From positions 1-33,905 of the forward strand of contig PUXX01000027.1 of assembly GCA_009659895.1 (NCBI GenBank): a stretch of DNA of 33,905 nucleotides, written 5' to 3'. The translations under genes and the position numbers were made by a program. Under the pieces are notes generated by a model. The model did not search any database. It had not been told where the DNA came from and worked only from the letters and a program-made list of their open reading frames with translations. Origin of the DNA: Campylobacterota bacterium (GTDB taxonomy: Bacteria > Campylobacterota > Campylobacteria > Campylobacterales > Nitratiruptoraceae). Positions 24,089-32,141 of this stretch are shown piece after piece; position 1 is the first letter of the stretch, and every line of letters begins with the position of its first letter.

Positions 24089-25047
24089 AAGACAGATATT
24101 TTATCTCCATCACCACCGTCCATGGCACCAAGCACTATAGTGTACGCCAGATCATCAAGCATCTCATAGGAGGGCTGCTGCTTTTGGTGATCGCAGCCTT
24201 TGGGGTGGGGTATTTTTATATCGACTATCTCCACTCCAAAGGAGAACAACTAGAAAAAGAAAAAAGTGCCCTCCATCGCCAAAGCCAAGAGCTTGCCGAA
24301 GAGCTGAGGGCTCTTAATCTCAGGCTTCTTGAGAAAAAGAGCCAGCTAGAGACTCTTGGCTCCAAGATAGATGACCTAGAGGCCAAGCTTCAGCTCAAAG
24401 AGGAGTTTTTCAAGCCACCCACCGATATCAAACGTCTAAGCCCTCAGGATAGAGCCCTTATCCTGGATCTGGTCCCATCGGGCAGCCCGGTCCCAAAACT
24501 CACCATCTCCGCCCCCTTTGGATGGCGCAAGCATCCCATCCTCAAAAAAAGAGAACTCCATCCTGGCATCGACATCAGCGGATCTGGGACGATCCCTATT
24601 AGAGCCACTGCCTATGGGATCGTCTCTCAAGCTAGGATAAGCCGCTATGGATACGGCAACGTGGTGCGTATCAATCATCTCTTTGGGTTCAAGACCCTCT
24701 ACGCCCATCTTCGCAAGATCGTCGTCAAAAAAGGTGATTTTATAAAAAAAGGTGATATTATAGGCTATATGGGAAATAGCGGGCTTAGCACCGGGCAGCA
24801 CCTCCACTACGAGGTACGCTACGACTCAAAGCCCCTCAATCCCTACCATTTCATCAAATGGAGTGAAAATGACTTTTATACAATCTTCAAAAAAGAGAGG
24901 CGAGTGCCATGGGAATCTTTGGTAAAAGCGCTCACAACCATCCCGTCTCTAAAGAGACCACCGTCATTTCGGCCCAAGCAAGAGTCGTCGGAGAGTTCGA
25001 GCTCGACTCAAACCTCCACATCGATGGGGAGGTCGAAGGCAAAGTGA
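24085..25047 (+). CDS. Membrane-anchored M23 (LytM) endopeptidase, Csd1/Csd2-like
   Basis: A 320-residue protein with one N-terminal membrane helix (about 24-47), a coiled coil (about 50-108, heptads of Leu, Lys and Glu) and a LytM peptidase domain (about 138-265). The zinc ligands are His159 and Asp163 in LHPGIDIS and His241 in GQHLHYEV, with catalytic His208 in LYAHLR, so it should be active on peptidoglycan cross-links. Gene order with a bactofilin directly after it matches Helicobacter pylori csd1-ccmA, whose products set helical cell shape. The last 46 residues are read out of frame over the start of ccmA, giving a Ser-, Lys- and Thr-rich tail. Confidence 0.9.
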   Translation: MKDRYFISITTVHGTKHYSVRQIIKHLIGGLLLLVIAAFGVGYFYIDYLHSKGEQLEKEKSALHRQSQELAEELRALNLRLLEKKSQLETLGSKIDDLEAKLQLKEEFFKPPTDIKRLSPQDRALILDLVPSGSPVPKLTISAPFGWRKHPILKKRELHPGIDISGSGTIPIRATAYGIVSQARISRYGYGNVVRINHLFGFKTLYAHLRKIVVKKGDFIKKGDIIGYMGNSGLSTGQHLHYEVRYDSKPLNPYHFIKWSENDFYTIFKKERRVPWESLVKALTTIPSLKRPPSFRPKQESSESSSSTQTSTSMGRSKAK

Positions 25048-25307
25048 CCAGCACCAAAGCGGTCTCTATCGGCAAGAGCGGGAAGTTTCGAGGAGAGATC
25101 AGCGCCGCCAAGGTAGTGATCAGTGGAATGGTGCTAGGGAGTATCGACTGCGACGTGGCGGAGATACTTAGTGGTGGTAGAGTGGTGGGGGATGTGTGTG
25201 CGAAGAAGTTCATCATTCAAGAGAGCGGGGTGTTTGATGGGGTGTGCAAGCACAAAGAGGAGGCCAAGCCCCAAGAGCCTCAGCAAATAGAGCTCAAGGA
25301 GTCCTAA
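24909..25307 (+). CDS. ccmA: Bactofilin, cell-shape protein CcmA
   Basis: A 132-residue bactofilin. The central DUF583 beta-helix (about 18-105) shows the repeating pattern TTVISAQARVVGEF, SNLHIDGEVEGKV, KAVSIGKSGKFRGEI, KVVISGMVLGSID, with short disordered ends. Bactofilins polymerise without nucleotide and position peptidoglycan enzymes such as the M23 protein encoded just upstream. The ATG at 24909 has GAGAGG about eight bases before it and lies 139 bases inside the upstream gene in another frame. The C-terminal tail is rich in Glu, Lys and Pro. The stop interlocks with that of the convergent yeiH. Confidence 0.92.
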   Translation: MGIFGKSAHNHPVSKETTVISAQARVVGEFELDSNLHIDGEVEGKVTSTKAVSIGKSGKFRGEISAAKVVISGMVLGSIDCDVAEILSGGRVVGDVCAKKFIIQESGVFDGVCKHKEEAKPQEPQQIELKES

Positions 25308-26353
25308 GCCCCAAAAGCCGCTACCGTCCACTTGGTGACGAAGTAGCCTCCTACCATGAGCCAGACGGCCATGAGCGCAGCCAACGCCACCGGCTTGGCA
25401 CCTGCTTGCTTGAACTTCTCCACGCTGGTCTCCATACCAAGCGCCGTCATCGCCATAGTCAGCAAGAAGGTATCAAAATCGTTGATCCATCCGATGATGG
25501 GCTTGACCTGTTCGATGTCGTGGATGAGGGAGTTGACCCCGGCCATGACGATGAACCAGACCGCAAACCAAGGAATGGAGATTTTGAATTTGCTCTTTTC
25601 TGCCTCTTTGGCGCTGCTTTTGGATATCAAGATCCCAAGGATGATGAGCAGGGGCGCTATCATCATGACTCTGGTCATCTTCACGATCACTGCGTTGTCC
25701 GCCGCCGCTCCTCCGATGGCTCCTCCCGCCGCTACCACTTGGGCCACTTCATGGACCGTGCCGCCGACATAGATCCCGTAAGTGGCCGGATCCATATCCA
25801 AGATACCGGCTTTGTAAAGGGCTGGGTAGGTGAACATGGCGATGGTGCCAAAGAGCACCACCGTCCCTACCGCCACGGCGCTTTTGTAGGGCTCGGCCTT
25901 GAGCACCGGCTCCGTGGCAAGCACCGCCGCCGCGCCGCAGACGCTGGATCCACTGGCACAAAGAATTGAGGTATCTCGATCGAGCTTGAAGAGCTTGACT
26001 CCAGCCCACCATCCAAGAACGAATGTGGTGCTCAGCATCACCACCGAGACGATGAGCCCTGCCATGCCGACTTCTGCGATCTGTTGGAAGGTGATGCGAA
26101 AGCCGTAGAGTATGATGGCGAAGCGCAGGAGCTGTTTGGAGCTAAAGACGATGCCCGGCACCCACTCTTTTGGGATGTGGCTGCGCAAGGTGTTGGCGTA
26201 GAACATCCCGATGACGATACCGATGATAAGAGGGCTGATGGCCAGCTTCTTGATAAATCCCACCTCCGAGATCTGAATCGCCGCAATGGTGAAAAGGGCG
26301 ACGAAAAGGATCCCGTTGAGGGTATATTTGATGTTTTCCTTGCTAAACGCCAT
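25304..26353 (-). CDS. yeiH: YeiH/UPF0324-family putative sulfate (sulfite) exporter
   Basis: A 349-residue inner-membrane protein with about ten helices. The family signatures are LLRFAIILYGFRITFQQI, the CASGSSVCGAAAVLATEPV segment, and GTVHEVAQVVAAGGAIG. The family is annotated as putative sulfate exporters, and the transported substrate is not firmly established. AAAGGAG precedes the start at 26353 on the minus strand. It is divergent from a LysR regulator, like yeiH and yeiE in E. coli, and is probably under its control. A sulfite or sulfate efflux role suits a sulfide oxidiser, but that is inference. Confidence 0.88.
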   Translation of the reverse strand: MAFSKENIKYTLNGILFVALFTIAAIQISEVGFIKKLAISPLIIGIVIGMFYANTLRSHIPKEWVPGIVFSSKQLLRFAIILYGFRITFQQIAEVGMAGLIVSVVMLSTTFVLGWWAGVKLFKLDRDTSILCASGSSVCGAAAVLATEPVLKAEPYKSAVAVGTVVLFGTIAMFTYPALYKAGILDMDPATYGIYVGGTVHEVAQVVAAGGAIGGAAADNAVIVKMTRVMMIAPLLIILGILISKSSAKEAEKSKFKISIPWFAVWFIVMAGVNSLIHDIEQVKPIIGWINDFDTFLLTMAMTALGMETSVEKFKQAGAKPVALAALMAVWLMVGGYFVTKWTVAAFGA

Positions 26354-26382
26354 ACCGCTCCTTTTAGTTTCATTAATGCGTT

Positions 26383-26388
26383 ATTATA
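26383..26388 (-). promoter_or_regulatory. -10 element of yeiH
   Basis: A perfect TATAAT on the minus strand, 29 bases before the start codon. It falls inside an imperfect dyad TTATTA-N14-TAATAA (26381-26406), a possible LysR-type site. Confidence 0.6.
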
Positions 26389-26426
26389 AATCCTTTCGTT
26401 TAATAAGTAAAATAAATAAAATGTTA

Positions 26427-26432
26427 TATAAT
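26427..26432 (+). promoter_or_regulatory. -10 element of the lysR-nnr-purN run
   Basis: A perfect TATAAT 27 bases before the lysR ATG, in a very AT-rich divergent gap of 106 bases. Confidence 0.6.
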
Positions 26433-26459
26433 ATTAAAAATTTTTGAAAAAGGGTGGGG

Positions 26460-27377
26460 ATGAAAATAACGCTGCGCCAAATGGAGCTCTTTTTGGAGGT
26501 GGCAAAGATAGGACACTTAACCCAAGTGGCGAAGAAATTTGGACTGAGCCAGTCGGCGGTGTCGATGTCGCTCAAGGAGCTGGAGTCGATTTTGGGTTGT
26601 AAGCTCTTTGAGAGAGTGCAAAAGAAGCTGGTGCTCAACGAAAAGGGAAGGGCCTTTTTCGAAGAGATCGAGCCTCTTATCATGCGCCTTCGAGATATCG
26701 AGGCAGAGTTCATGAGCCAGGAGAACAAAGGAAAACTGGTCGTGGGGGCCAGTACCACCATAGCCGACTATATCTTGCCCAATATCATCTGCGAATATAT
26801 GGAGCGTTACCCAGAAGTCAAAATCTCCATGAAGATCGGCAACACCGCCGAGGTGATGGAGATGGCAAGAAGCGGCGAGGTGGACCTTGGCTACATCGAA
26901 GGGGAGATATTTTGTCCCGAGTGCCACATCACGCCGATGGGCAAGGACGAGCTGGTCGTGGTGACGGGAGATAAGAAGCTGGCGAAAAAGAAAGAGCACT
27001 ATATCGACACACTCTTGCCAAAGAAGTGGATATTGCGCGAGGAGGGGAGCGGTACCAAGGGAGAGTTCATCAAGCGTCTTGGCAAATTCGCCGCCGATCT
27101 CAATATCTACCTGGAACTCCGCCACACCGAAGCGATTATTAGCGTGCTCAAAGAAGTAGAAGATAGTCTTAGTTGTGTCAGCAAGATAGCCGTCAGAGAC
27201 AGGATCGAAAAAGGAGAGCTTTTTGAGCTTAAAATCAAAGGCTTCGAGTTTGGAAGGGACTTCTACCAAGTCTACTACAAGGACAAGTACCAAAGCGATC
27301 TGTTCAAGAAATTTAGCCTCTTTGCAAGAAGTAAATTCGCCCAAGCCTTAGGAGAGAGATATGAAGAATCTGTTTGA
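26460..27377 (+). CDS. LysR-family transcriptional regulator (YeiE-like by position)
   Basis: A 305-residue regulator. The N-terminal helix-turn-helix (about 3-62) reads TLRQMELFLEVAKIGHLTQVA then LSQSAVSMSLKELE, and the C-terminal part (about 90-295) is a LysR substrate-binding domain opening with GKLVVGASTTIADYILP. ATG 26460 is preferred to a GTG two codons upstream because AAGGGTGG precedes it at workable spacing. It is divergent from yeiH and probably regulates it. In E. coli and Cronobacter the yeiE product responds to sulfite, so sulfite or another sulfur oxyanion is a candidate signal. CbbR and CysB-like regulators are alternatives. The 3' end overlaps nnr by 17 bases. Confidence 0.88.
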   Translation: MKITLRQMELFLEVAKIGHLTQVAKKFGLSQSAVSMSLKELESILGCKLFERVQKKLVLNEKGRAFFEEIEPLIMRLRDIEAEFMSQENKGKLVVGASTTIADYILPNIICEYMERYPEVKISMKIGNTAEVMEMARSGEVDLGYIEGEIFCPECHITPMGKDELVVVTGDKKLAKKKEHYIDTLLPKKWILREEGSGTKGEFIKRLGKFAADLNIYLELRHTEAIISVLKEVEDSLSCVSKIAVRDRIEKGELFELKIKGFEFGRDFYQVYYKDKYQSDLFKKFSLFARSKFAQALGERYEESV

Positions 27378-28752
27378 GAGCGTGGATCATCTGGATAGAA
27401 AGTGTTATGATCTCTACAACCTAAATGAAGATATCTTGATGGAGCACGCCGCTTCGGCTATGACGAGGCTTATCAAGGAGCGTGTAGATCCGGGATCTGG
27501 TGTACTCATCGTAGCCGGACCCGGAAACAACGGAGGCGATGGGGTGGCGACGGCCAGGCAGCTGCTGGGTGAATACGACGTGCGCCTCTTTATGCCTCTT
27601 GGAGCCAAAAGCGCTATGTGCAAACTCCAGCTTGAGCGCTTCTATGCTTGTGGAGGGGAGCTGAGCGACGATCTTGGAGGTGATGTGGTGGTGGACGCTC
27701 TCTTTGGCTCCGGCCTCTCCAAGCCCCTTAGAGAGGATATTGCCCATCTTGTCGAGCGCCTCAATGAGCTTGAGGCTTTGAAGATCGCTTGTGACATACC
27801 TACCGGCATAGACTCCAGGGGCGCTCCCTTGCCCATAGCCTTCAGAGCCGACGTGACGGTGACGATGGGAGCCAGAAAGGCAGCACTTTATATGGATATG
27901 GCGAAGGACTACGTAGGAGATGTGATCGTAGCGGACTTGGGAGTGAGCAATATGCTTTATGAGGAGCCCAGCGATATGAAGCTCTTGGAGCGGGAGGATT
28001 TTCATCCCCCCTACCGAGATCGCCAAAACAGCAACAAAGGCACCTACGGGCATCTGAGCGTCATCGCCGGAGAGAAAGAGGGAGCGGCGATCATGGCCGC
28101 TTCGGCGGCCCTTCGCTTTGGGGCCGGGCTGGTGACGGTGGTCACTTATGAGCCGATTCAAGTGCCCTACGAGCTGATGCACTCCTCCGCCCTTCCTCCA
28201 AAGACCACGGCCTTGGCGGTCGGCATGGGGCTTGGGCTAGAATACAGCGACGACGACTTCAAGCGGCTGGTGCTAGACAACGATCTGCCGGTGGTGGTGG
28301 ACGCCGATTTCTTTTATGACGAGAAGATTTTGGAGCTTCTTAAGCGCTCTCAAATCGTCTTGACGCCCCATCCAAAGGAGTTTAGCTCACTTCTCAAGCT
28401 CTGCGGCATCGCCGAGCTTAGCGTCGAAGAGATCCAAAGAGATCGCGTGCATGCCGCCAAACTCTTTTGCCAAAAGTATCCCGACGCCGTCTTGGTGCTC
28501 AAGGGAGCCAACCCTATCATCGCCCAAGGTGATCAGCTCTTCGTCAACCCTCTTGGCACCAACGCCTTGGCCAAAGGGGGGAGCGGCGACGTGCTCACCG
28601 GCTTCATCGGCGCTCTTTTAGCCCAGGGCTACTCTCCGTTAGCAGCGGCGATACAAGGCTCTTTGGCCCATACCTTGGCGGCCAGGAAGGTCAAGAGGGC
28701 CAACTACGCCCTCACGCCTCTTGATCTCATCGAGGCGGTAGGAGAGCTATGA
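27361..28752 (+). CDS. nnr: Bifunctional NAD(P)H-hydrate repair enzyme (epimerase and dehydratase)
   Basis: A 463-residue fusion that repairs hydrated NADH and NADPH. The N-terminal YjeF epimerase domain (about 1-200) has GPGNNGGDGVATARQL and the DALFGSGLSKPL segment. The C-terminal ribokinase-like dehydratase domain (about 220-460) has NKGTYGHLSVIAG, LTPHPKEFSSLL and KGGSGDVLTGFIGALLAQG with catalytic Asp410. ATG 27361 follows AGGAG within the end of lysR. It is coupled to purN by ATGA. The mix of a repair enzyme, a purine gene and a sulfur regulator seems to be compaction rather than shared function. Confidence 0.95.
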   Translation: MKNLFESVDHLDRKCYDLYNLNEDILMEHAASAMTRLIKERVDPGSGVLIVAGPGNNGGDGVATARQLLGEYDVRLFMPLGAKSAMCKLQLERFYACGGELSDDLGGDVVVDALFGSGLSKPLREDIAHLVERLNELEALKIACDIPTGIDSRGAPLPIAFRADVTVTMGARKAALYMDMAKDYVGDVIVADLGVSNMLYEEPSDMKLLEREDFHPPYRDRQNSNKGTYGHLSVIAGEKEGAAIMAASAALRFGAGLVTVVTYEPIQVPYELMHSSALPPKTTALAVGMGLGLEYSDDDFKRLVLDNDLPVVVDADFFYDEKILELLKRSQIVLTPHPKEFSSLLKLCGIAELSVEEIQRDRVHAAKLFCQKYPDAVLVLKGANPIIAQGDQLFVNPLGTNALAKGGSGDVLTGFIGALLAQGYSPLAAAIQGSLAHTLAARKVKRANYALTPLDLIEAVGEL

Positions 28753-29321
28753 AGAAAATCGTGATTTTATTTAGCGGCAACGGCACCAACCTCGAAAACA
28801 TTATCCAAAAGCTCCATGACAAAGAGCTCCTCGTCGCCAGGGCGATCACCAACAACCCTTCTGCCAAAGGGATCGAACGAGCTAAAAAATACGGCGTGGA
28901 GGTGGAGGTGATCGATCACAAAAAATTCCCCACCCGTGAGGCCTTCGACGAAGCATTGGTGCGATCGATCGAAGAGGTCGATCCGGACTTGGTGGTATTG
29001 GCCGGATTTATGCGTATCCTCACCCCCGTCTTTACACAAGCTATCACCAACGCTATCAATATCCACCCCTCACTCCTGCCGCTTTTCAAGGGGGCCAAAG
29101 CGATTGAGCGCAGTTTCGAAAGCCCCATGAAAGTGGCCGGAGTCTCGGTGCATTGGGTCAGCGAGGAGTTGGATAGCGGGGAGATCATCGATCAAGCCTG
29201 TTTTCGTAAAGATCAAAAGAGCTTGGAGGAGTTCGAGGCGAAGATTCACGAGATCGAGTACGATCTCTACCCCAAGGTCATATTGCGCCTCTTGTCACAA
29301 GAAGCAGCCCGGCGATCATGA
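28749..29321 (+). CDS. purN: Phosphoribosylglycinamide formyltransferase
   Basis: A 190-residue enzyme that transfers a formyl group from 10-formyltetrahydrofolate to GAR in purine synthesis. The substrate loop SGNGTNLE (9-16) and the catalytic residues Asn104 and His106 (INIHPSLLP) and Asp142 (LDSGEII) are in place. ATG 28749 overlaps the nnr stop. Its last 14 codons overlap the convergent DUF4010 gene by 44 bases, which is long for a conserved enzyme and may mean that the last residues are free to vary. Confidence 0.96.
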   Translation: MKKIVILFSGNGTNLENIIQKLHDKELLVARAITNNPSAKGIERAKKYGVEVEVIDHKKFPTREAFDEALVRSIEEVDPDLVVLAGFMRILTPVFTQAITNAINIHPSLLPLFKGAKAIERSFESPMKVAGVSVHWVSEELDSGEIIDQACFRKDQKSLEEFEAKIHEIEYDLYPKVILRLLSQEAARRS

Positions 29322-30543
29322 CACCGAGTGTCAGAGCGAAAAAGAGCGAGAGCCTCTTGCCAAGAGTCGCGCCTCCAAGATAGAAGGCGATGGCTAATTT
29401 GACCAATGAGTTGGTGACCGAAGCGATGACGATCCCGGCCATCGCCGCATGGGGCGAGAGGCTCTTTTTGGCCATTTCGCTAAGAGACAGCGTAATGGCG
29501 TCCACGTCGGTGATGCCAGAGAGAAAAGAGATCACATAGACGCCGATATCTCCGTAGCGGTGCTCCACCACCTTGATAGCTCCGTAGATGATCCCAAAGA
29601 GCAGCCCAAACTTGATCGCTTCGCTAAGTTGCAAGGGATTTTTGGAGAGGGTCTCGTCTTTGATCTCGATATTGGGCTCTTTGATTTTTTTATAGAGAAC
29701 ATAGACATACAAAAGCCCGACAAAAGAGGCGGCAAGATAGGGGACGGAGAGCTTGGCGGCTAAGTCTGGGTTGACCACGAAGGCCTCAAGAAGCACTCGC
29801 AAGAACATGAAAGTACAAGCGATGGCGATACCGGCGGTGAAGGCCTCTACCAGCCTTCGTTGGTTGGCGTACATTTTTGATAGCGTAATAGTCACCGCCG
29901 TGGAGGAGATAAGCCCTCCGGCAGCCCCGGTGAGAAAGAGGCCGTGCTTGTGGCCAAAGACCTTCACCGCTATGTAGCCAATAAAGCTAATCGAAGCGAT
30001 CACCACGGCCATGAGCCACGTTTTGTAAGGATTGAAAAGGCCGTAAGGGTCGATGAAGCGATCGGGGAGGATTGGCAAAATCACGAAGGTCATCACCAGC
30101 AAAAGCACCACCGAGTTGATGTCGGTGGGGGAGATATGGCGTTCGAACTTTTGGAGTCTGGATTTGAGCTCCAGGAGGGCTATGATGATGGTGGCGATGG
30201 TGATGGCGAAAGCTTCATGCCCTTCGTAGACCATGACGCCTAGCAAAAAGGTCACGAGTGCGCTCACTTGCGTGGTGACGCCGCTTTTTTTGTAGAGTGC
30301 CACTTTGGAGTAGTAGGCCAAGGTACTCACCGCCACTACGCCCAAGAAAGCGGCGGCTACGATCCACTCATACTCTTGGGATAGATAGGCCGCTACGTAG
30401 CCGCTAAGAGCGATGAGGGCGAAGGTGCGGCTGCCCATGATGACAGGCTCGTTTTTGAGCATGTTGGACAGGGCTCTTTGCAGCCCTATCATAAATCCGA
30501 TGGCAAGAGCGATGAGCAGGGATTGTAAGAGTTCATATTCCAT
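29278..30543 (-). CDS. MgtC/SapB-DUF4010 membrane protein
   Basis: A 421-residue inner-membrane protein with about 11-12 helices. The N-terminal MgtC/SapB-like domain (about 1-140) shows LLIALAIGFMIGLQR and GSRTFALIALSGYVAA. The larger DUF4010 domain (about 170-420) shows LTGAAGGLISSTAVTITLS and FLSGITDVDAITLSLS. The transport or sensing role of this family is not known; MgtC itself supports survival in low magnesium. The ATG at 30543 has no ribosome-binding site and a TATAAT ends only seven bases away, so the mRNA may be leaderless. It is divergent from thiG. Confidence 0.88.
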   Translation of the reverse strand: MEYELLQSLLIALAIGFMIGLQRALSNMLKNEPVIMGSRTFALIALSGYVAAYLSQEYEWIVAAAFLGVVAVSTLAYYSKVALYKKSGVTTQVSALVTFLLGVMVYEGHEAFAITIATIIIALLELKSRLQKFERHISPTDINSVVLLLVMTFVILPILPDRFIDPYGLFNPYKTWLMAVVIASISFIGYIAVKVFGHKHGLFLTGAAGGLISSTAVTITLSKMYANQRRLVEAFTAGIAIACTFMFLRVLLEAFVVNPDLAAKLSVPYLAASFVGLLYVYVLYKKIKEPNIEIKDETLSKNPLQLSEAIKFGLLFGIIYGAIKVVEHRYGDIGVYVISFLSGITDVDAITLSLSEMAKKSLSPHAAMAGIVIASVTNSLVKLAIAFYLGGATLGKRLSLFFALTLGVMIAGLLLVTRGAI

Positions 30544-30549
30544 AGGAGT

Positions 30550-30555
30550 ATTATA
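30550..30555 (-). promoter_or_regulatory. -10 element abutting the DUF4010 start codon
   Basis: TATAAT on the minus strand ends six bases before the ATG (bases between: ACTCCT). Transcription would begin at or next to the A of ATG. Confidence 0.5.
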
Positions 30556-30560
30556 GTCTT

Positions 30561-30589
30561 TTGACTTGAAAGGGATTTTAAAGTAAAAT
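30561..30589 (+). promoter_or_regulatory. Sigma-70 promoter of thiG
   Basis: TTGACT at 30561-30566 and TAAAAT at 30584-30589 with a 17-base spacer. The remaining leader of about 25-30 bases has TAGGAG as ribosome-binding site and is too short for a TPP riboswitch. Confidence 0.65.
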
Positions 30590-30619
30590 AAGACAAATTA
30601 TATCCTATTAGGAGCGCAG

Positions 30620-31396
30620 ATGGCTGATATCTTGAAAGTCGGAAAGTATGAGTTTACCAGTAGGTTGATTGTAGGAAGCGGGAAGTATCCAGATTTCAAA
30701 ACCACCTACGACGCTACGATCGCCAGCGGAGCGGAGATGATCACCGTGGCGGTGCGCCGGGTCAACATCACCGATCCTAATAAAGAGAACCTCATGGACT
30801 ATTTCAAAGACTCAAACGTCCAGCTCTTGCCAAATAGCGCCGGATGCACCACCGCCGAAGAGGCGATCACCCTTTTTCGTATGGTAAGAGAAGCCACCGG
30901 GATCGACATCATCAAGCTCGAGATCATCGGCGATACGGAAAAGACGCTCTATCCCGATGTCATCGAGACCATCGAGGCGTGTGAGGTGCTCGCCAAAGAG
31001 GGCTTTACCGTCATGGCCTATACCAACGACGATCCGATCGTAGCCAAAAAGCTTGAAAACGCAGGAGCCGCGGCGGTGATGCCTCTGGCAGCGCCTATTG
31101 GCAGCGGGCTTGGGATCCAAAACCGCTACAACGTAGTCTTCGTCAAAGAGGCGGTGAGTGTGCCGGTTATCGTCGATGCGGGAGTCGGGTGCGCCAGTGA
31201 CGCGGCGATCGCTATGGAGCTAGGAGCTGATGGAGTGCTTACCAACACCGCCATCGCCCAAGCCAAAAATCCGATCCTCATGGCCGAAGCGATGAAACAT
31301 GCCGTCAAGGCGGGACGCATGAGCTATCTGGCAGGGCGTATCCCCAAAAAGCCCTACGCGACCGCCAGCAGCCCTACCGAGGGGATGATATTTTAG
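30620..31396 (+). CDS. thiG: Thiazole synthase ThiG
   Basis: A 258-residue enzyme that forms the thiazole ring of thiamine from deoxyxylulose phosphate, dehydroglycine or dehydroglycine equivalent and ThiS thiocarboxylate. The Schiff-base lysine is Lys99 in IIKLEIIGD. Phosphate-binding loops are [12 protein letters not shown] and [12 protein letters not shown], then [15 protein letters not shown]. It stands alone; thiS, thiH/thiO and thiF are not in the window. The 3' end overlaps the convergent M23 gene by 23 bases. Confidence 0.97.
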   Translation: MADILKVGKYEFTSRLIVGSGKYPDFKTTYDATIASGAEMITVAVRRVNITDPNKENLMDYFKDSNVQLLPNSAGCTTAEEAITLFRMVREATGIDIIKLEIIGDTEKTLYPDVIETIEACEVLAKEGFTVMAYTNDDPIVAKKLENAGAAAVMPLAAPIGSGLGIQNRYNVVFVKEAVSVPVIVDAGVGCASDAAIAMELGADGVLTNTAIAQAKNPILMAEAMKHAVKAGRMSYLAGRIPKKPYATASSPTEGMIF

Positions 31397-32141
31397 CGTT
31401 GAAGGCTTCTATAAACTGAAGGGGATCAACGCTGATCCCTTTTATCTTGATGGTCAGATGCAGGTGAGGGCCGCTGACTCTGCCGCTCTTGCCGCTTTTG
31501 GCGATGATTTGCCCCCGTTTGACCTTCTCTCCTTTTTTTACCAAAAACTTGCTTAGATGGTAGTAGCAGCTGTATATCCCTCGTCCATGATCGACGATCA
31601 CCGAGCCTCCGGCGTAGTAGCGATCCTTGACCAAGACCACTTTGCCGTCGTTGATAGCTTTGATAGGGGTGCCAACTTTGGCTTTGAAGTCGGTGCCGGA
31701 GTGAAAGCTTTTCAAGGAGCCATTGAAGAGTCTGGCGTTTCCATAGCTGCTGGTGATGGGTGTGGATAGAGGCAGGACAAAAGGCTTGTGGATGTAGCTG
31801 ATAGGCGTGGTGGTGGCGTAGATCTTCATCGCCTCTTTGTATTCGGCGCTGATGCGCTTTTGGAGGCTTTTTGGAGGGTGAACCTTGGACTTTGGGACGC
31901 GGATACGCTCTTTGGGGTAGTTTTTGGGTTTGATGAGGAGGGTGATAGGTTCGCCGTCGATGAAGATGGTCCGCTTTCCTTTGGCATGGTAGTCGATGGG
32001 GAAGATAGCCAAGGAGCCTACGGTGGTGTAGGGGTAGACGGACTGGATAGTTGAGCGATAATGGGTGATGTAGGTGGTGCCGTTGAAAAGCTCGGCGCCA
32101 AAGAGGGCCGCCGCCCAAAGAAGGGCAAAAAGGATCCTCAT
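31374..32141 (-). CDS. Exported M23 (LytM) peptidoglycan endopeptidase
   Basis: A 255-residue periplasmic protein with a signal peptide ([16 protein letters not shown]). A domain of unknown fold (about 20-115) precedes the LytM domain (about 120-250). The zinc ligands are His147 and Asp151 in FHSGTDF and His228 in GPHLHL, with catalytic His195 in YYHLSKF, so it should be active. It is distinct from the Csd1-like protein at 24085: no membrane helix and no coiled coil. It follows the NSS transporter with an ATGA overlap, so it is probably translated from that mRNA. Family roles include cross-link cleavage in growth, shape or separation. Confidence 0.9.
   Translation of the reverse strand: MRILFALLWAAALFGAELFNGTTYITHYRSTIQSVYPYTTVGSLAIFPIDYHAKGKRTIFIDGEPITLLIKPKNYPKERIRVPKSKVHPPKSLQKRISAEYKEAMKIYATTTPISYIHKPFVLPLSTPITSSYGNARLFNGSLKSFHSGTDFKAKVGTPIKAINDGKVVLVKDRYYAGGSVIVDHGRGIYSCYYHLSKFLVKKGEKVKRGQIIAKSGKSGRVSGPHLHLTIKIKGISVDPLQFIEAFNAKISSPR

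Noticed and set aside
24909-25047. Possible frameshift at the end of the csd1-like gene
   Set aside because: The ccmA frame has its own start and ribosome-binding site and a complete bactofilin fold; the M23 domain is complete before the overlap. Related genes in Helicobacter also overlap.
30590-30619. TPP riboswitch upstream of thiG
   Set aside because: The leader after the promoter is about 25 bases, far shorter than a TPP riboswitch, and the conserved CUGAGA core is absent.
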